From: Cyanobium sp. Cruz CV13-4-11
GTDB lineage: Bacteria; Cyanobacteriota; Cyanobacteriia; PCC-6307; Cyanobiaceae
Direction of reading: 5' to 3'
Length of the DNA stretch: 64,000 nt
Assembly (NCBI RefSeq): GCF_024346055.1
Contig: NZ_JAGQCH010000001.1
Location: forward strand, 62,001 to 126,000
This document shows positions 32,715 to 42,526 of the stretch, piece after piece. A model generated the notes under the pieces. That model was not told the DNA's origin and made no database searches. It saw only the letters and a list, made by a program, of their open reading frames with translations. The position numbers and the translations under genes are program-made. Within the stretch, counting starts at the first letter, position 1. Every line of letters starts with the position of its first letter.

Positions 32715-34238
32715 ATGACCGCCATCCTCACCAATCCCCTGCGGGTGGGTCTGCGCCAGGAGCGGGTGATCTCGCCCCAGTGCATCGTCATCTTCGGGGC
32801 CAGTGGTGACCTCACCCACCGCAAGCTGATCCCGGCGCTGTTCGAACTCTTCCGCCAGCGGCGGCTGCCCAGCGAGTTCGCCGTGCTGGGTTGCGCCCGC
32901 CGTCCCTGGAGCGATGAGGAATTCCGCGACAAGATGGGCGCCGCCATGGCCGAGGAGATCGCCTCCCATCGCACCGCCTGGGAGCAGTTCGCCCAGGGGC
33001 TCTTCTACGAGCCGGTGGATCTGCAGCAGCCCGACCACCTGGTGCGCCTCGGCCAGCGGCTTGAGGGCATCGACCGGTTGCGGGCCACCCGCGGCAACCG
33101 CACCTTCTACCTCTCGGTGTCGCCGGAGTTCTACGGCAGCGGCTGCCGTGCCCTGGCCGGGGCCGGCCTGCTGGCCGATCCGGAACGCAGCCGGGTGGTG
33201 ATTGAGAAACCCTTCGGCCGCGACTACGCCAGTGCCCAGGCGCTCAACAAGGTGGTGCAGGCCTGCGCCAAGGAAAGCCAGGTGTTCCGCATCGACCATT
33301 ACCTGGGCAAGGAAACGGTCCAGAACATCCTGGTGCTGCGCTTCGCCAACACGATCTTCGAGCCGATCTGGAACCGCAACTACATCTCCAGCGTCCAGAT
33401 CACCGCCGCCGAAACCGTGGGGGTGGAGGAGAGGGCCGGCTACTACGAGTCCTCCGGCGCCCTGCGGGACATGGTGCAGAACCACCTCACCCAGATCCTG
33501 GCCCTCACGGCCATGGAGGCGCCCGGCCGTTTCGATCCGGAGGCCATCCGCAACGAGAAGGCCAAGGTGCTGCAGTCGGCCCGCCTGGCCAACGAGGAGG
33601 AGGCCTGGAAGTGCTGCGTGCGGGGCCAGTACGCCGCCGGCGGCAGCCTGACCAAGCCCCTGCCCGGCTACCGCCAGGAGCCGGGGGTGAACGCCAACAG
33701 CACCACGGAAACCTATGTGGCCATGAAGGTGGCCATCAACAACTGGCGCTGGCAGGGTGTCCCCTTCTATCTGCGCACCGGCAAGCGCTTGCCGAAGCGC
33801 CTCAGCGAGGTGGTGCTCACCTTCCGGGAGGCCCCGGTGCACCTGTTCGATGCCGCCGGTGGCGCCCCCACCCCCAACCAGCTCATCCTGCGCATCCAGC
33901 CCGATGAGGGCGCCGAGTTCAAGTTCGAGGTCAAGGCCCCCGGCTCCGGGATGCGCAGCCGCCCCGTCGACATGGCCTTCAGCTATGACGAATCCTTCGG
34001 TGAACCCTCCGATGAGGGCTACGTCCGGCTGCTGGCCGACGCCATGCTGGGGGATCCCACCCTGTTCACCCGCAGCGACGAGGTGGAAGCGGCCTGGCGC
34101 CTCTACACGCCGCTGCTGGCCCTGATCGAGGAATCCCCCTGGCAACTGCCGGTTCACCCCTACGAAGCCCGCACCTGGGGGCCGGCCGCCGCCGATGGCC
34201 TTCTGGCCGATGACGGCCTGATCTGGCGCCGCCCCTGA
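32715..34238 (+). CDS. zwf: Glucose-6-phosphate 1-dehydrogenase
   Basis: First enzyme of the oxidative pentose phosphate pathway; supplies NADPH at night in cyanobacteria. 507 residues, the family norm. Nucleotide motif FGASGDLTHRKLIPALFEL near residues 22-40 and active-site RIDHYLGKETVQN near 195-207 are intact. Cysteines that could respond to thioredoxin in this branch are present in the N-terminal half (SGCRALAG, QACAKES). It is followed after 70 bases by opcA, the usual cyanobacterial arrangement. Confidence 0.97.
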   Translation: MTAILTNPLRVGLRQERVISPQCIVIFGASGDLTHRKLIPALFELFRQRRLPSEFAVLGCARRPWSDEEFRDKMGAAMAEEIASHRTAWEQFAQGLFYEPVDLQQPDHLVRLGQRLEGIDRLRATRGNRTFYLSVSPEFYGSGCRALAGAGLLADPERSRVVIEKPFGRDYASAQALNKVVQACAKESQVFRIDHYLGKETVQNILVLRFANTIFEPIWNRNYISSVQITAAETVGVEERAGYYESSGALRDMVQNHLTQILALTAMEAPGRFDPEAIRNEKAKVLQSARLANEEEAWKCCVRGQYAAGGSLTKPLPGYRQEPGVNANSTTETYVAMKVAINNWRWQGVPFYLRTGKRLPKRLSEVVLTFREAPVHLFDAAGGAPTPNQLILRIQPDEGAEFKFEVKAPGSGMRSRPVDMAFSYDESFGEPSDEGYVRLLADAMLGDPTLFTRSDEVEAAWRLYTPLLALIEESPWQLPVHPYEARTWGPAAADGLLADDGLIWRRP

Positions 34239-34308
34239 GGGACGGGTCCTGTCCCTCCTCTGCCTCCAGCTCCCCAGCCCAGCGACCACCGCCCCCTGCC
34301 GCGCCCCC

Positions 34309-35607
34309 ATGGCTCCCCAGCTCACCCTCCAGGCCCCCCTCGATCTGCCGCCCGAGGAGGTCCATCCCTACCTCCAGCGCCTCTGGACCCAGGACCTGGA
34401 GGGGTCCATCGGTGCCGCCACCTTCACCTTGGTGGTGTGGGAGCCCTCCTGGCTCGAGCAGCAGATGGTGCGCATCGGCCGGGTGGATGGGCCCATCACC
34501 GGCCTGCTGCGCAAGGAGCTGCTGGAGGCGGCCCGCCACGCCCTGCCGGACACCGACCTGCCCCTCAGCACGGCTCCGATGGATCCCCGGCTGGCCTGGG
34601 CCATCGGCCAGAAGGATGGCGACCACCGGGTGCAGGACCTGCGGGGCCAGTTCGTTGAAAGCGCCATCAGTGCCCACATGCCGCGGCGGCTGATCACCCT
34701 GGCCCCCACCCTCGATCCCGGCCATCCCCTCGAGACCCTGGTGGCGGCCTACTGCCCGTTGCCGGAGGAGGGTGGCGCCGGAGCCGCCTGCGGCGACGTG
34801 GTGGTGCTGCGCGGCGGCATGGGGGCGCTGCAGCAGAGTCTCGACCTGTTCCAGACCCTGGTGGACGACACCCTGCCCTGCTGGGTGTGGTGGAACAGCA
34901 GCCTGGATGAACCCTCCGAGATGCTGGAGGCGCTGGCGCCGGTGCCCCGGCGGCTGGTGATCGACAGTTCCCTCGGGGAGCCGCGCCGCTGCCTCGATCT
35001 GATGCTGGCCCGGATCAGCTCCGGCCAGGCCGTCAACGATCTCAACTGGCTGCGGCTGCGCACCTGGCGCGAGTCCCTGGCCATGGTGTTCGACCCCCCG
35101 TCCCGTCGGGATGCCCTCGGCCATGTGGTGCAGCTCGACATCGACGTGGAGGGGGACCACCCGGTCAAGGGGTTGCTGCTGGCGGCCTGGATCGCCGACC
35201 GCCTGGGTTGGCACCTGGTGACCAGCTATGCGGTGGAAGTGGACGGGCCGGGCCCGGGAATCACCGCTGAGTTCGAGCGCACCGACGGCGTGGCGGTCCA
35301 GTTCACGCTCATGCCCGTGCCCATGGGAGTGCCCAAGACCCACCCCGGCGCCATCGTCGGCATGCGGCTGATCTGCGAACCGGTGAGCCGGCCGCCCCTG
35401 TGCGTGATCCTCTGTTCGGAATCGGGGGGCTGCATGCGGCTGGAGTCGGGGGGGATGGCGAGCATGGAGCTGGCCGAGGGGGTGGTGCCCCTGCCCGAGG
35501 AGAGCGAAGAGATGGAAATGGCCCGCCTGCTTTCCGGCGGCCACGATTCCACCTCCCCGCTGCTGGCGGCGGCCGTGCCCCTGGCGGTCACCCTGCTGCC
35601 AGGCTGA
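34309..35607 (+). CDS. opcA: Glucose-6-phosphate dehydrogenase assembly protein OpcA
   Basis: 432-residue allosteric effector and redox link for Zwf. Recognised by its place directly after zwf and OpcA blocks such as DQRVQDL-like DHRVQDLRGQFVESAIS, WWNSSLDEPSEMLEAL and SGQAVNDLNWLRLRTWRE. No enzymatic motif is expected. OpcA makes Zwf more active and sensitive to thioredoxin control. Start ATG 34309; no strong ribosome-binding site. Confidence 0.93.
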   Translation: MAPQLTLQAPLDLPPEEVHPYLQRLWTQDLEGSIGAATFTLVVWEPSWLEQQMVRIGRVDGPITGLLRKELLEAARHALPDTDLPLSTAPMDPRLAWAIGQKDGDHRVQDLRGQFVESAISAHMPRRLITLAPTLDPGHPLETLVAAYCPLPEEGGAGAACGDVVVLRGGMGALQQSLDLFQTLVDDTLPCWVWWNSSLDEPSEMLEALAPVPRRLVIDSSLGEPRRCLDLMLARISSGQAVNDLNWLRLRTWRESLAMVFDPPSRRDALGHVVQLDIDVEGDHPVKGLLLAAWIADRLGWHLVTSYAVEVDGPGPGITAEFERTDGVAVQFTLMPVPMGVPKTHPGAIVGMRLICEPVSRPPLCVILCSESGGCMRLESGGMASMELAEGVVPLPEESEEMEMARLLSGGHDSTSPLLAAAVPLAVTLLPG

Positions 35608-35653
35608 AGCACTCTCCTCTCGCGGCGCGCCGACGCCGTCCCGACCCGATCGC

Positions 35654-37150
35654 ATGAGTTGCCTGATCGCCGCCCCCTGCAGCGGCAGCGGCAAGACCCT
35701 GTTGAGCCTCACCCTGGCGGCCGTGGCACGGGCGCGGGGGGAGACCATCCAGCCCTTCAAGGTGGGGCCCGACTACCTCGACCCCCAGTTGCTGGGGGCG
35801 GTGGCGGGGCGCCCCTGCCGCAACCTCGACCCCCTGCTCTGCGGCGAGGAGTGGGTGCGGCGCTGCTACCGCTGGCATGGCGGCCGGGCCGGCCGGGTGC
35901 TGGTGGAGGGGGTCATGGGCCTGTTCGATGGCCGTGGCTCCGGCAGCGAAGGCAGTTCCGCCGCCGTGGCCGATCTGCTCGGGCTGCCGGTGGTGCTGGT
36001 GGTGGAGGCGTCGCGCCAGGCCGGCAGCCTGGCGGCCCTGGTGCGCGGCTTCCGCGACCACGGCCCGCCCCGGGTGGCCTTGGCCGGGGTGGTGCTCAAC
36101 CGGGTCGGCAGCGACCGGCACCACCGCCTGCTCGCCGAAGCCCTCGAGGCCATCGAGGTTCCCCTGCTGGGGGTGCTGCCCAGCCATCCAAGCCTGGAAC
36201 TACCCTCCCGCCACCTGGGCCTGCTCACCCCGGGGGAGCTGGGCGACCTGGGCGAGCGCCAGCGGATCTGGGCCCGGTTGGCCGAAGAGCACCTCGACCT
36301 GGGCCGGCTCTGGCCCCTGCTGGCACCACCGGCCGGTCCGCCGGATGGGCTGGATCCGATTCACTGGTGCCTGGGGCAGGTCCCGCCGGAGCCAACCACC
36401 GCCGCCCCCTCGGCCGCCAGCACCCCGTCCCCCGCGCTGCCCGTGGCGATCGCCAGCGACGCCGCTTTCCACTTCCGCTACCCCGAGGCCCAGGAGCTGC
36501 TCTCGGCCTGCGGCCTGCGGCCGGTGCCCTGGAGTCCCCTGGCCGACGAGCCGCTGCCGGCGGACTGCCGGGCGGTGCTGCTCCCCGGCGGCTACCCCGA
36601 GCTGCATGCCGCCCAGCTGGCGGCCGGCCGGCGCAGCCTGGGATCCCTCGGTGCCGCCGCCCGCGCCGGTCTGCCGATCGTGGCCGAATGCGGCGGCCTG
36701 CTGCTGCTGGGCCGGGAGCTGGAGGATGGTGACGGGAACCGGCATTCCATGGCCGGCCTGCTCCCCTTCAGCGCCCGCCGGGGTGGCCTCAGCCTCGGCT
36801 ACCGCCAGGCGGTGCCCGTCGCCGATGGCCTGCTGGTGCGCCGCGGTGAAGCCCTCAGCGGCCATGAGTTCCACCGCTGGCAGCTGCGGCCCCAACCACC
36901 CTTGGCCGATGAGTTGGCAGGGGGGGAGGGCCTGTGGCAACTTGATGGCTGGGGAACACCCGCGAGGATTGAAGGATGGACCGCTCCGAGCGTTCACGCC
37001 ACCTGGCTGCACCTCCACTGGGCTGGATGCCCGGCGATTCCCTCGAGACTGGCCAGAGCCGCCGCCAGCGCCGTGCCGCTGCCGAGGAACGCCGTTTCGT
37101 GCAGCCCGCTCTCCGGGTCACCGCTTCGCCCCATGAGCGCTGGCGCATGA
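35654..37150 (+). CDS. cobB: Cobyrinic acid a,c-diamide synthase
   Basis: Amidates the a and c side chains of cobyrinate in (pseudo)cobalamin synthesis using glutamine and ATP. The N-terminal BioD/CobQ-type P-loop is APCSGSGKTLLSLTL (residues 6-20), followed by FKVGPDYLDP. The C-terminal class I glutaminase has VLLPGGYPELHA and AECGGLLLLGREL with the nucleophilic cysteine, and SGHEFHRW with the histidine. 498 residues is longer than many homologues: about 35 alanine/arginine/proline-rich residues follow ATWLHLHWAG. The stop overlaps the acylphosphatase start (ATGA). Confidence 0.93.
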   Translation: MSCLIAAPCSGSGKTLLSLTLAAVARARGETIQPFKVGPDYLDPQLLGAVAGRPCRNLDPLLCGEEWVRRCYRWHGGRAGRVLVEGVMGLFDGRGSGSEGSSAAVADLLGLPVVLVVEASRQAGSLAALVRGFRDHGPPRVALAGVVLNRVGSDRHHRLLAEALEAIEVPLLGVLPSHPSLELPSRHLGLLTPGELGDLGERQRIWARLAEEHLDLGRLWPLLAPPAGPPDGLDPIHWCLGQVPPEPTTAAPSAASTPSPALPVAIASDAAFHFRYPEAQELLSACGLRPVPWSPLADEPLPADCRAVLLPGGYPELHAAQLAAGRRSLGSLGAAARAGLPIVAECGGLLLLGRELEDGDGNRHSMAGLLPFSARRGGLSLGYRQAVPVADGLLVRRGEALSGHEFHRWQLRPQPPLADELAGGEGLWQLDGWGTPARIEGWTAPSVHATWLHLHWAGCPAIPSRLARAAASAVPLPRNAVSCSPLSGSPLRPMSAGA

Positions 37151-37401
37151 ATGTGCGCGGGCTGGTGCAGGGGGTGGGCTACCGGGTGAGCTGCCGCCAG
37201 AAGGCCATCGACCTCGGCCTCAGCGGCTGGGTGCGCAACCGCTCCGACGGTTCGGTGGAACTGGAGGCCGAGGGGCTTCCGGATCGGCTGGAGGAGCTGC
37301 GGCTCTGGTGCGAAAAGGGGCCCCGGGGGGCCCAGGTGAGCGGCGTCAGCAGCGGCCAGGTGGCCGTGGCGGGCACCGACTGGTTTGAGGTCCGCACCTG
37401 A
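37147..37401 (+). CDS. acyP: Acylphosphatase
   Basis: 84-residue enzyme that hydrolyses acyl phosphates. The catalytic signature VRGLVQGVGYRVSCRQKA supplies the phosphate-binding arginine, and GWVRNRSDGSVELEAEG the catalytic asparagine. ATG 37147 overlaps the cobB stop and starts one residue before the conserved strand, short but workable; longer in-frame starts overlap cobB extensively. No other gene in the window suggests its substrate. Confidence 0.88.
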   Translation: MNVRGLVQGVGYRVSCRQKAIDLGLSGWVRNRSDGSVELEAEGLPDRLEELRLWCEKGPRGAQVSGVSSGQVAVAGTDWFEVRT

Positions 37402-37460
37402 ACGGCTGAGTCACCCCTGGTGGCACGGCACCGGAGAATGGGACGCCCCGGCCCGCAGCG

Positions 37461-38147
37461 ATGCCGACCACCAACCTCTGGAGTGAACTGTTCGGATTCG
37501 GCCTGGCGATCAGCTTCAGCCCGCTGCACATCGGCCTGCTGCTGCTGATCCTGGTGGGCCCCAGTCCGCTGCGCAGGGGAAGCTGGTTCGTGCTGGGGTG
37601 GCTGTTCACCTCCGCGGCGGCCATCGCCCTGCTGCTGAGCGTGGGCCATGGCCTGCTGCTCACCATGGAGCAGGGCACCGATCAGCGCACCGGCCTCGAC
37701 CTGCTGGGGGCCGGTGCGCTGCTGGCCCTTGGCCTGAACGGCCTGCAGGGCAGCCGCCAGGGGAGTGGCCCCCCCGGCTGGACCCGCCGGCTGGATGGCT
37801 TCTGCGCCCTGCCCCTGCCGCTGCTGCTCGGCCTCAGCGCCGCCGTGCAGGTGTCCAGCCCGGATGATCTGTTCCTTTACGCCAAGACCGCCGCCAGCCT
37901 GCTGGAGGCGGGGTTGAGCCGGCCCCGGGAGGTGCTCACCACGGGGGTTTTCAGCCTGTTCAGCGGCCTGCTGCTGCTGCTGCCCCTGGCGGGACTGGCG
38001 CTGGTGGGCCAGGAACGCCTGCGGCCCGTGCTGCAGGCGGGCAAGGACTGGCTGTTTGCCAACGCCGAGCTGATCGTGGCGGCCATCTGCTTTGGCCTGG
38101 CCGCTTACCTCGGCTGGCAGGGGATCGAGGGGCTGCGGGCCCGCTGA
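37461..38147 (+). CDS. GAP/Sap family membrane protein
   Basis: 228-residue integral membrane protein with six probable membrane segments (for example FGFGLAISFSPLHIGLLLLI, SWFVLGWLFTSAAAIALLL, GVFSLFSGLLLLLPLAG). The pattern matches the GAP family, known for Sap proteins involved in peptidolipid export in mycobacteria. The ISFSPLH motif with a small periplasmic loop is characteristic. Its role in cyanobacteria is unknown. It ends two bases before the convergent small membrane gene. Confidence 0.82.
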   Translation: MPTTNLWSELFGFGLAISFSPLHIGLLLLILVGPSPLRRGSWFVLGWLFTSAAAIALLLSVGHGLLLTMEQGTDQRTGLDLLGAGALLALGLNGLQGSRQGSGPPGWTRRLDGFCALPLPLLLGLSAAVQVSSPDDLFLYAKTAASLLEAGLSRPREVLTTGVFSLFSGLLLLLPLAGLALVGQERLRPVLQAGKDWLFANAELIVAAICFGLAAYLGWQGIEGLRAR

Positions 38148-38149
38148 GA

Positions 38150-38347
38150 TCAGGGTCCGTCCGGGGGGTCCTCAGCCTCCAGGATCCGGCCGAGGTACTT
38201 GGGATCATGCAGGGTGCCGTGGCGGGAGAACGGCAACACCCGCTCCCGTGGCAGCCCTGGCATCGACGGCCGCGAGCGCAGCCTCAGCCACCGCCGCACC
38301 AGCACGATCACCCCCACCAGGACCGCAGCGACGAGGAGGGCCCCCAC
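38150..38347 (-). CDS. Possible small single-pass membrane protein
   Basis: 65 residues from a GTG at 38347: one membrane helix (GALLVAAVLVGVIVLVRRW) then a basic, proline-containing cytoplasmic tail ending LEAEDPPDGP. The frame stays open further upstream without ATG, GTG or TTG but has a serine/alanine/glycine-rich stretch, so a start with a rarer codon cannot be excluded. No family recognised; a weak candidate. Confidence 0.4.
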   Translation of the reverse strand: MGALLVAAVLVGVIVLVRRWLRLRSRPSMPGLPRERVLPFSRHGTLHDPKYLGRILEAEDPPDGP

Positions 38348-38536
38348 CTCGGTGACCAGCTCTCCGCCGCCACCGGAGGCAATGGCTCCGGCCTGGCTGG
38401 CAGAGGACTCGCTGGCCGATGGAGTGGTGCCCAGGACGGGCGCCGGATCCGCCAGCGGTCGGGATAGGGCGTGCAGAGACTTCAGCGGAGGGCCTCGGTA
38501 AGAACCAACGCCACGAGGGTAGGCGGTGGGCTCCGG

Positions 38537-40006
38537 TCAGGCCACCGCATCGGGCCCTGCGCCGGCGTGGGCCTCCCGCAGCCAGCGTTCCCAGTGCTCC
38601 CGCTCGGGGGCATCACCGGCCCCGGCCATCAGGGTCACCGCCTGGCTGGCCCGGCTCACCGCCACGTACACCAGCCGCTGCCGCAGCAGCAGGTCCCGGG
38701 GCCAGAAGACGTCCTCATCAATGAAGACTTCGCCGAAGGTGCTGCCCTGGCTGCGGTGGACGGTGAGCACGGCCGCCGGTCCCAGGGAGGCGAAGGCGTC
38801 ACGCACCAGGAAGTAACGGCGCCAGAAGGGTTTGCCGTCTTTCTTGCCCGCCTCGCGGGCCTGCTGGCGCAGCTGCTCCATCACCCCGTCCAGGCTCGCC
38901 CGGGGACCACTGCCGAGGGGCGGCAGCAGGCGCAGGTTCAGCTGGGCCTCCCCCGCCTCTACGGTGGCGGTGAGGGTGTCGATCACGGGGGCGCCAAGGG
39001 AGGCCTCCACGCCGAATTCGGCCAGCTCACAGCGTTCGGGGCGCACGTCGCGCACCACCAGCTCCCGGTTGCTGCCCAGCAGCAGATCCGGCTCCTCGGC
39101 AGCGGCGTCCCCTTCGCGGCAGGCCGGCGCCATCACGGCCGTGCGGGTGATCAGCACCTCACCGGGCAACACGGGCAGCTGGTCGGCCATGGCGCCGTGC
39201 AGGGCGCGGCGGGCGATCGGCACCAGCCGCTCGAGGGAACGGTTGGTGTAGCAGAGGATCCGGGCCAGGTCAGGATCGTCGGCTTCGGCGCTGCGGCGCA
39301 GGCCCTCCTGGGCGGCCGCCAGCCAGTCGCGGCGCCCCAGCAGTGACACCCGGCCCGTGGTGGTGCGCACCGGCGCCAGCACGGGCGGCCTGCGGCAAGG
39401 CAGGTTCCCCTGCCGCAGGCCGCCGGCCAGGCGCAGCACCGGTCCCTGGTGGCGGACCACATGGGTCAGGGCCACCCGCTGGGCCCGGCCCAGGGCGAAC
39501 ACCGGACTCTGCTCCTCGCCCACCGGCGGCAACTGGGCCGGATCCCCCACGAACACCAGGCGGGTGCGGTAGGCCTGGGCGCAACGGAGGGTGATCTCCA
39601 GCAGGCTGCCATCCACCATCGAGGCCTCATCGATCAGCACCAGCCCGAGGTTCTCGAGCGCCAGGGCTGTCTGGGCCGTTTCCTCGCAGCGTTCCCGATC
39701 CCCTTCCCGCTTCAGCTTGAGCCGCAGCAGCCGGTGGATGGTGGAGGGGAACCAGGTGGGGCGCAGACCCGCCAGGGCGAGGTGGTGGCGCAAGACGCCC
39801 ACCGCCTTGTGGGTGGGGGCGACCACGGTCCAGCAGAGGCCGGCCTGCTCCGCCTGGGCCAGGAAGCGCATCGACAGGAAGGTCTTGCCGGTGCCGGCAT
39901 AGCCCTCCAGCACGAACGGCACGCCGTCGGCGGGGGCCGACAGCCAGGCGGCGAAGGCGGTGGCAGCGTTCTGCTGGTCGTCGCTCAGGCCGGGGAGATC
40001 GCTCAC
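38537..40006 (-). CDS. RecD-like superfamily 1 DNA helicase
   Basis: 489 residues from GTG 40006, which overlaps the stop of the next gene (GTGA). Helicase motifs in order: GYAGTGKTF (Walker A), APTHKAVGV, VLIDEASMVD (Walker B), FVGDPAQLPPVG, and the UvrD_C_2 end LTVHRSQGSTFGEVFIDE plus YVAVSRASQAVTL. It lacks RecBC partners here, so it is a stand-alone RecD2/Dda-type helicase acting in DNA repair or fork processing by inference. A TTG at 40021 is the alternative start. Confidence 0.9.
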   Translation of the reverse strand: MSDLPGLSDDQQNAATAFAAWLSAPADGVPFVLEGYAGTGKTFLSMRFLAQAEQAGLCWTVVAPTHKAVGVLRHHLALAGLRPTWFPSTIHRLLRLKLKREGDRERCEETAQTALALENLGLVLIDEASMVDGSLLEITLRCAQAYRTRLVFVGDPAQLPPVGEEQSPVFALGRAQRVALTHVVRHQGPVLRLAGGLRQGNLPCRRPPVLAPVRTTTGRVSLLGRRDWLAAAQEGLRRSAEADDPDLARILCYTNRSLERLVPIARRALHGAMADQLPVLPGEVLITRTAVMAPACREGDAAAEEPDLLLGSNRELVVRDVRPERCELAEFGVEASLGAPVIDTLTATVEAGEAQLNLRLLPPLGSGPRASLDGVMEQLRQQAREAGKKDGKPFWRRYFLVRDAFASLGPAAVLTVHRSQGSTFGEVFIDEDVFWPRDLLLRQRLVYVAVSRASQAVTLMAGAGDAPEREHWERWLREAHAGAGPDAVA

Positions 40007-40548
40007 CCCAGCGGCAACCAACCGGCGTGGAGGGCGATCTGCCAGGGCGATCCGAGCAGGGCCAGGCCCGGCAGGGCCACCAGGGGGCCCATCAGGCTGC
40101 CGACCAGCACCTCGGAGCGGGTGTGGCCGAGGTTTTCCTTGAGGGGGCGCAGCACCGGGGGCCCCTCCGGCGGGCTGTCCTGGGGATGGGTGTCCCAGAG
40201 ACCGTCGGGGAGGCCGTTGACCCGCTGGGCCGTCAGCCCGGCGGCCCGCCTCACGCCGCTGGCGTCATAGAGGACGACGAAGCAGAGCACGGCCGCCAGG
40301 GCGAACAGGGGATCGGCGAAGCCCAGTTCCCAGCCCAGGCCCGCCGCCGTCCCGGTCATCAGGGCGGAATGGCTCGAGGGCATGCCGCCCGTCTCGATCA
40401 GCACCGCGGGCCTCCAGCGCCGGTGCAGCACCAGTTCGATCACCAGCTTGGAGAGCTGGGCCACGCCGCAGGCGGCCAGACCCCAGGCGAGCACACCGTT
40501 GGCCAGGAGCTCCCCCAGGGCATTGAGCGCGCCGACGGTTTCGCTCAT
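40003..40548 (-). CDS. Divergent PAP2 family (DUF212) membrane protein
   Basis: 181-residue membrane protein with the DUF212 hallmark [22 protein letters not shown] and later [22 protein letters not shown], which correspond to divergent PAP2 phosphatase motifs. About five membrane segments. Likely a lipid phosphatase relative, substrate unknown; the tight link to crtE hints at prenyl diphosphates but that is inference. ATG 40548 overlaps the crtE stop, and its own stop overlaps the helicase start. Confidence 0.88.
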   Translation of the reverse strand: MSETVGALNALGELLANGVLAWGLAACGVAQLSKLVIELVLHRRWRPAVLIETGGMPSSHSALMTGTAAGLGWELGFADPLFALAAVLCFVVLYDASGVRRAAGLTAQRVNGLPDGLWDTHPQDSPPEGPPVLRPLKENLGHTRSEVLVGSLMGPLVALPGLALLGSPWQIALHAGWLPLG

Positions 40549-41447
40549 CGGTCGCGACTGGTGATGTAGTCGGCCAGGGCCAGCAGGGGAGCCGCCTGGG
40601 CGTTCCAGGGGGCCAGCACCGCCTTGGCCTCGCTCACCAGGGCTTCGGCCCGACGGCGGGATTCCTCCAGGCCCAGCAGTTTCGGGTAGGTGGTCTTGTC
40701 GGCGGCCAGGTCCTTGCCCGCCGTCTTGCCCAGCACGTCGCTGCTGGCGGTGACATCGAGGATGTCGTCGATGATCTGGAAGGCCAGGCCGATGCCGCGG
40801 GCGTAGGTGCGCAGGGACGCCAGCAGCTCCTCGGAGGCCCCGGCGATCAGGGCACCGGCGATCACGCAGGCCCGCAGCAGGGCTCCGGTCTTGTGCAGGT
40901 GGATGTATTCGAGGGTGTCGAGATCCACCTGGCGGGCCTCGCATTCCAGGTCGACCACCTGGCCGCCCACCAGGCCGGGGGCGCCGGAGGCCAGGGCGAG
41001 TTCGCCGACCACCTGCAGCAGCCGTTCGGGGGGCACCCCCGGGCTGCGCAGGGCCACCATCTCGAAGGCGCGGGTGAGCAGGGCATCGCCGGCCAGGATG
41101 GCCTTGGCTTCGCCGTACACCTTGTGGTTGGTGGGCCGGCCGCGGCGCAGGTCGTCGTTGTCCATGGCGGGCAGATCGTCATGGATGAGCGACATGGTGT
41201 GGATCATCTCCATCGCCACCGCCGTGGGCATGGCCAGATCGGCGTCACCGCCGGCCAGCTCACAGGCCGCCAGGGTGAGGATCGGCCGCAGCCGCTTGCC
41301 ACCGGCCAGCAGCGAGTAGCGCATCGCCTCCCGCAGCGACTCCGGACGCTCGGGGCCCAGGGAGCTGTCCAGGGCGGCCTCCACGCGCCAGCGGGACGCC
41401 TCCAGATAGGCGGTGAAGTCGAAGGCCGTGCTCACCGCCGGGGTCAT
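40545..41447 (-). CDS. crtE: Geranylgeranyl diphosphate synthase
   Basis: 300-residue prenyltransferase making the C20 precursor of carotenoids, chlorophyll phytyl tails and quinones. The first aspartate motif is [21 protein letters not shown] and the second [17 protein letters not shown] and the allylic lysine/threonine region HLHKTGALL are present. ATG 41447 was chosen over an upstream start 34 codons earlier because family members begin a few residues before FDFTAYLEA. First gene of a coupled trio with the DUF212 protein and helicase. Confidence 0.95.
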   Translation of the reverse strand: MTPAVSTAFDFTAYLEASRWRVEAALDSSLGPERPESLREAMRYSLLAGGKRLRPILTLAACELAGGDADLAMPTAVAMEMIHTMSLIHDDLPAMDNDDLRRGRPTNHKVYGEAKAILAGDALLTRAFEMVALRSPGVPPERLLQVVGELALASGAPGLVGGQVVDLECEARQVDLDTLEYIHLHKTGALLRACVIAGALIAGASEELLASLRTYARGIGLAFQIIDDILDVTASSDVLGKTAGKDLAADKTTYPKLLGLEESRRRAEALVSEAKAVLAPWNAQAAPLLALADYITSRDR

Positions 41448-41565
41448 GGGGTCCTGAGGGTTGGCGCGGATTCTCTCAGGCCGATGGTGGCAGGTGCCGG
41501 GTTCGCGCAACAGTTTGGGATCGGTTGCGATGCAGAGGGAAGCATTCACTTTGCCGTTGGCGTTG

Positions 41566-42444
41566 TCAGCTGAGCAGATCCCCTAGCTCATGCTCCAGCC
41601 CATGGCGGTTGCACCAGGCCACCACGGTGTTGACCAGCAGCATGGCCACGGTCATCGGCCCCACCCCGCCCGGCACCGGCGTGATGGCCGCCGCCAGCGG
41701 CTCGACCGTCTCGTAATCCACATCGCCGCAGAGCTTGCCATCCACCCGGTGGATGCCCACATCGACCACCACGGCCCCCGGTTTGACATGCACCGCGCCG
41801 ATGAGCTGGGGGCGGCCGGCCGCCACCACCAGGATCTCGGCCTGGCGGGTCACCTCGGCCAGGTGGTGGGTGCGGGAATGGGCCACGGTGACGGTGGCAT
41901 CGGCCGCCTGGAGCATCAGGGCCATCGGCTTGCCCACCAGGATGCTGCGGCCGACCACCACCGCCTGGGCTCCGGCGACCGGCACGTCGGCGCTGCGCAG
42001 GAGAGCCATCACCCCGGCCGGTGTGCAGCTGCGCGGGCCCCGCTCCCCCTTCAGCAGCCGACCCAGGTTGAGGGTGTGCAGACCATCGGCATCCTTGTCC
42101 GGGTCGATCGCCGCCAGCAGCGGTTCTTCGGCGAGCCCCTCCGGCAGGGGCAGCTGCAGCAGGATGCCGTCGACCGTCGGGTCGGCATTGAGGCGCCGGA
42201 TCAGGGCCAGCACCGCCTCGGCCGGGGTGTCCGCCGCCAGATGGCCGCCATGGCTGCTGATGCCGACGCGGCTGCAGGCTTTTTCCTTGTTGGCGACATA
42301 GACGCCGCTGGCGGGGTCATCCCCCACCCGCAACACCGCCAGGCCGGGTGCCCGACCCGCCACCTCCAGGCCGTCGCTGATCACGGCGGCCAAGCGCCGT
42401 TCGATCTGCGCCGCCAATCGCCGGCCGTCGAGAAGGGTGGCCAT
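41566..42444 (-). CDS. folD: FolD bifunctional methylene-THF dehydrogenase/cyclohydrolase
   Basis: 292-residue enzyme interconverting 5,10-methylene- and 10-formyl-tetrahydrofolate for purine and formyl-Met synthesis. Signatures are [14 protein letters not shown] with the catalytic lysine, [29 protein letters not shown] at the NADP site and [19 protein letters not shown] 42444 gives the standard N-terminus [11 protein letters not shown]. It is divergent from the 7TM-HD gene across 82 bases. Confidence 0.97.
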   Translation of the reverse strand: MATLLDGRRLAAQIERRLAAVISDGLEVAGRAPGLAVLRVGDDPASGVYVANKEKACSRVGISSHGGHLAADTPAEAVLALIRRLNADPTVDGILLQLPLPEGLAEEPLLAAIDPDKDADGLHTLNLGRLLKGERGPRSCTPAGVMALLRSADVPVAGAQAVVVGRSILVGKPMALMLQAADATVTVAHSRTHHLAEVTRQAEILVVAAGRPQLIGAVHVKPGAVVVDVGIHRVDGKLCGDVDYETVEPLAAAITPVPGGVGPMTVAMLLVNTVVAWCNRHGLEHELGDLLS

Positions 42445-42526
42445 GGGGAGAACGCGCTGCCGACCTCCAGCATGCACCGACAGCCCCCGGATGGAGCGAC
42501 GTTCTGTATTGGCTAGCGTGGACTCT

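Noticed and set aside
35607-35654. Cobalamin riboswitch before cobB
   Set aside because: The 46-base spacer is too short and shows no B12-box pattern.
34066-35760. Long minus-strand open frame opposite opcA
   Set aside because: Antisense shadow; no recognisable domain, while OpcA blocks are clear on the plus strand.
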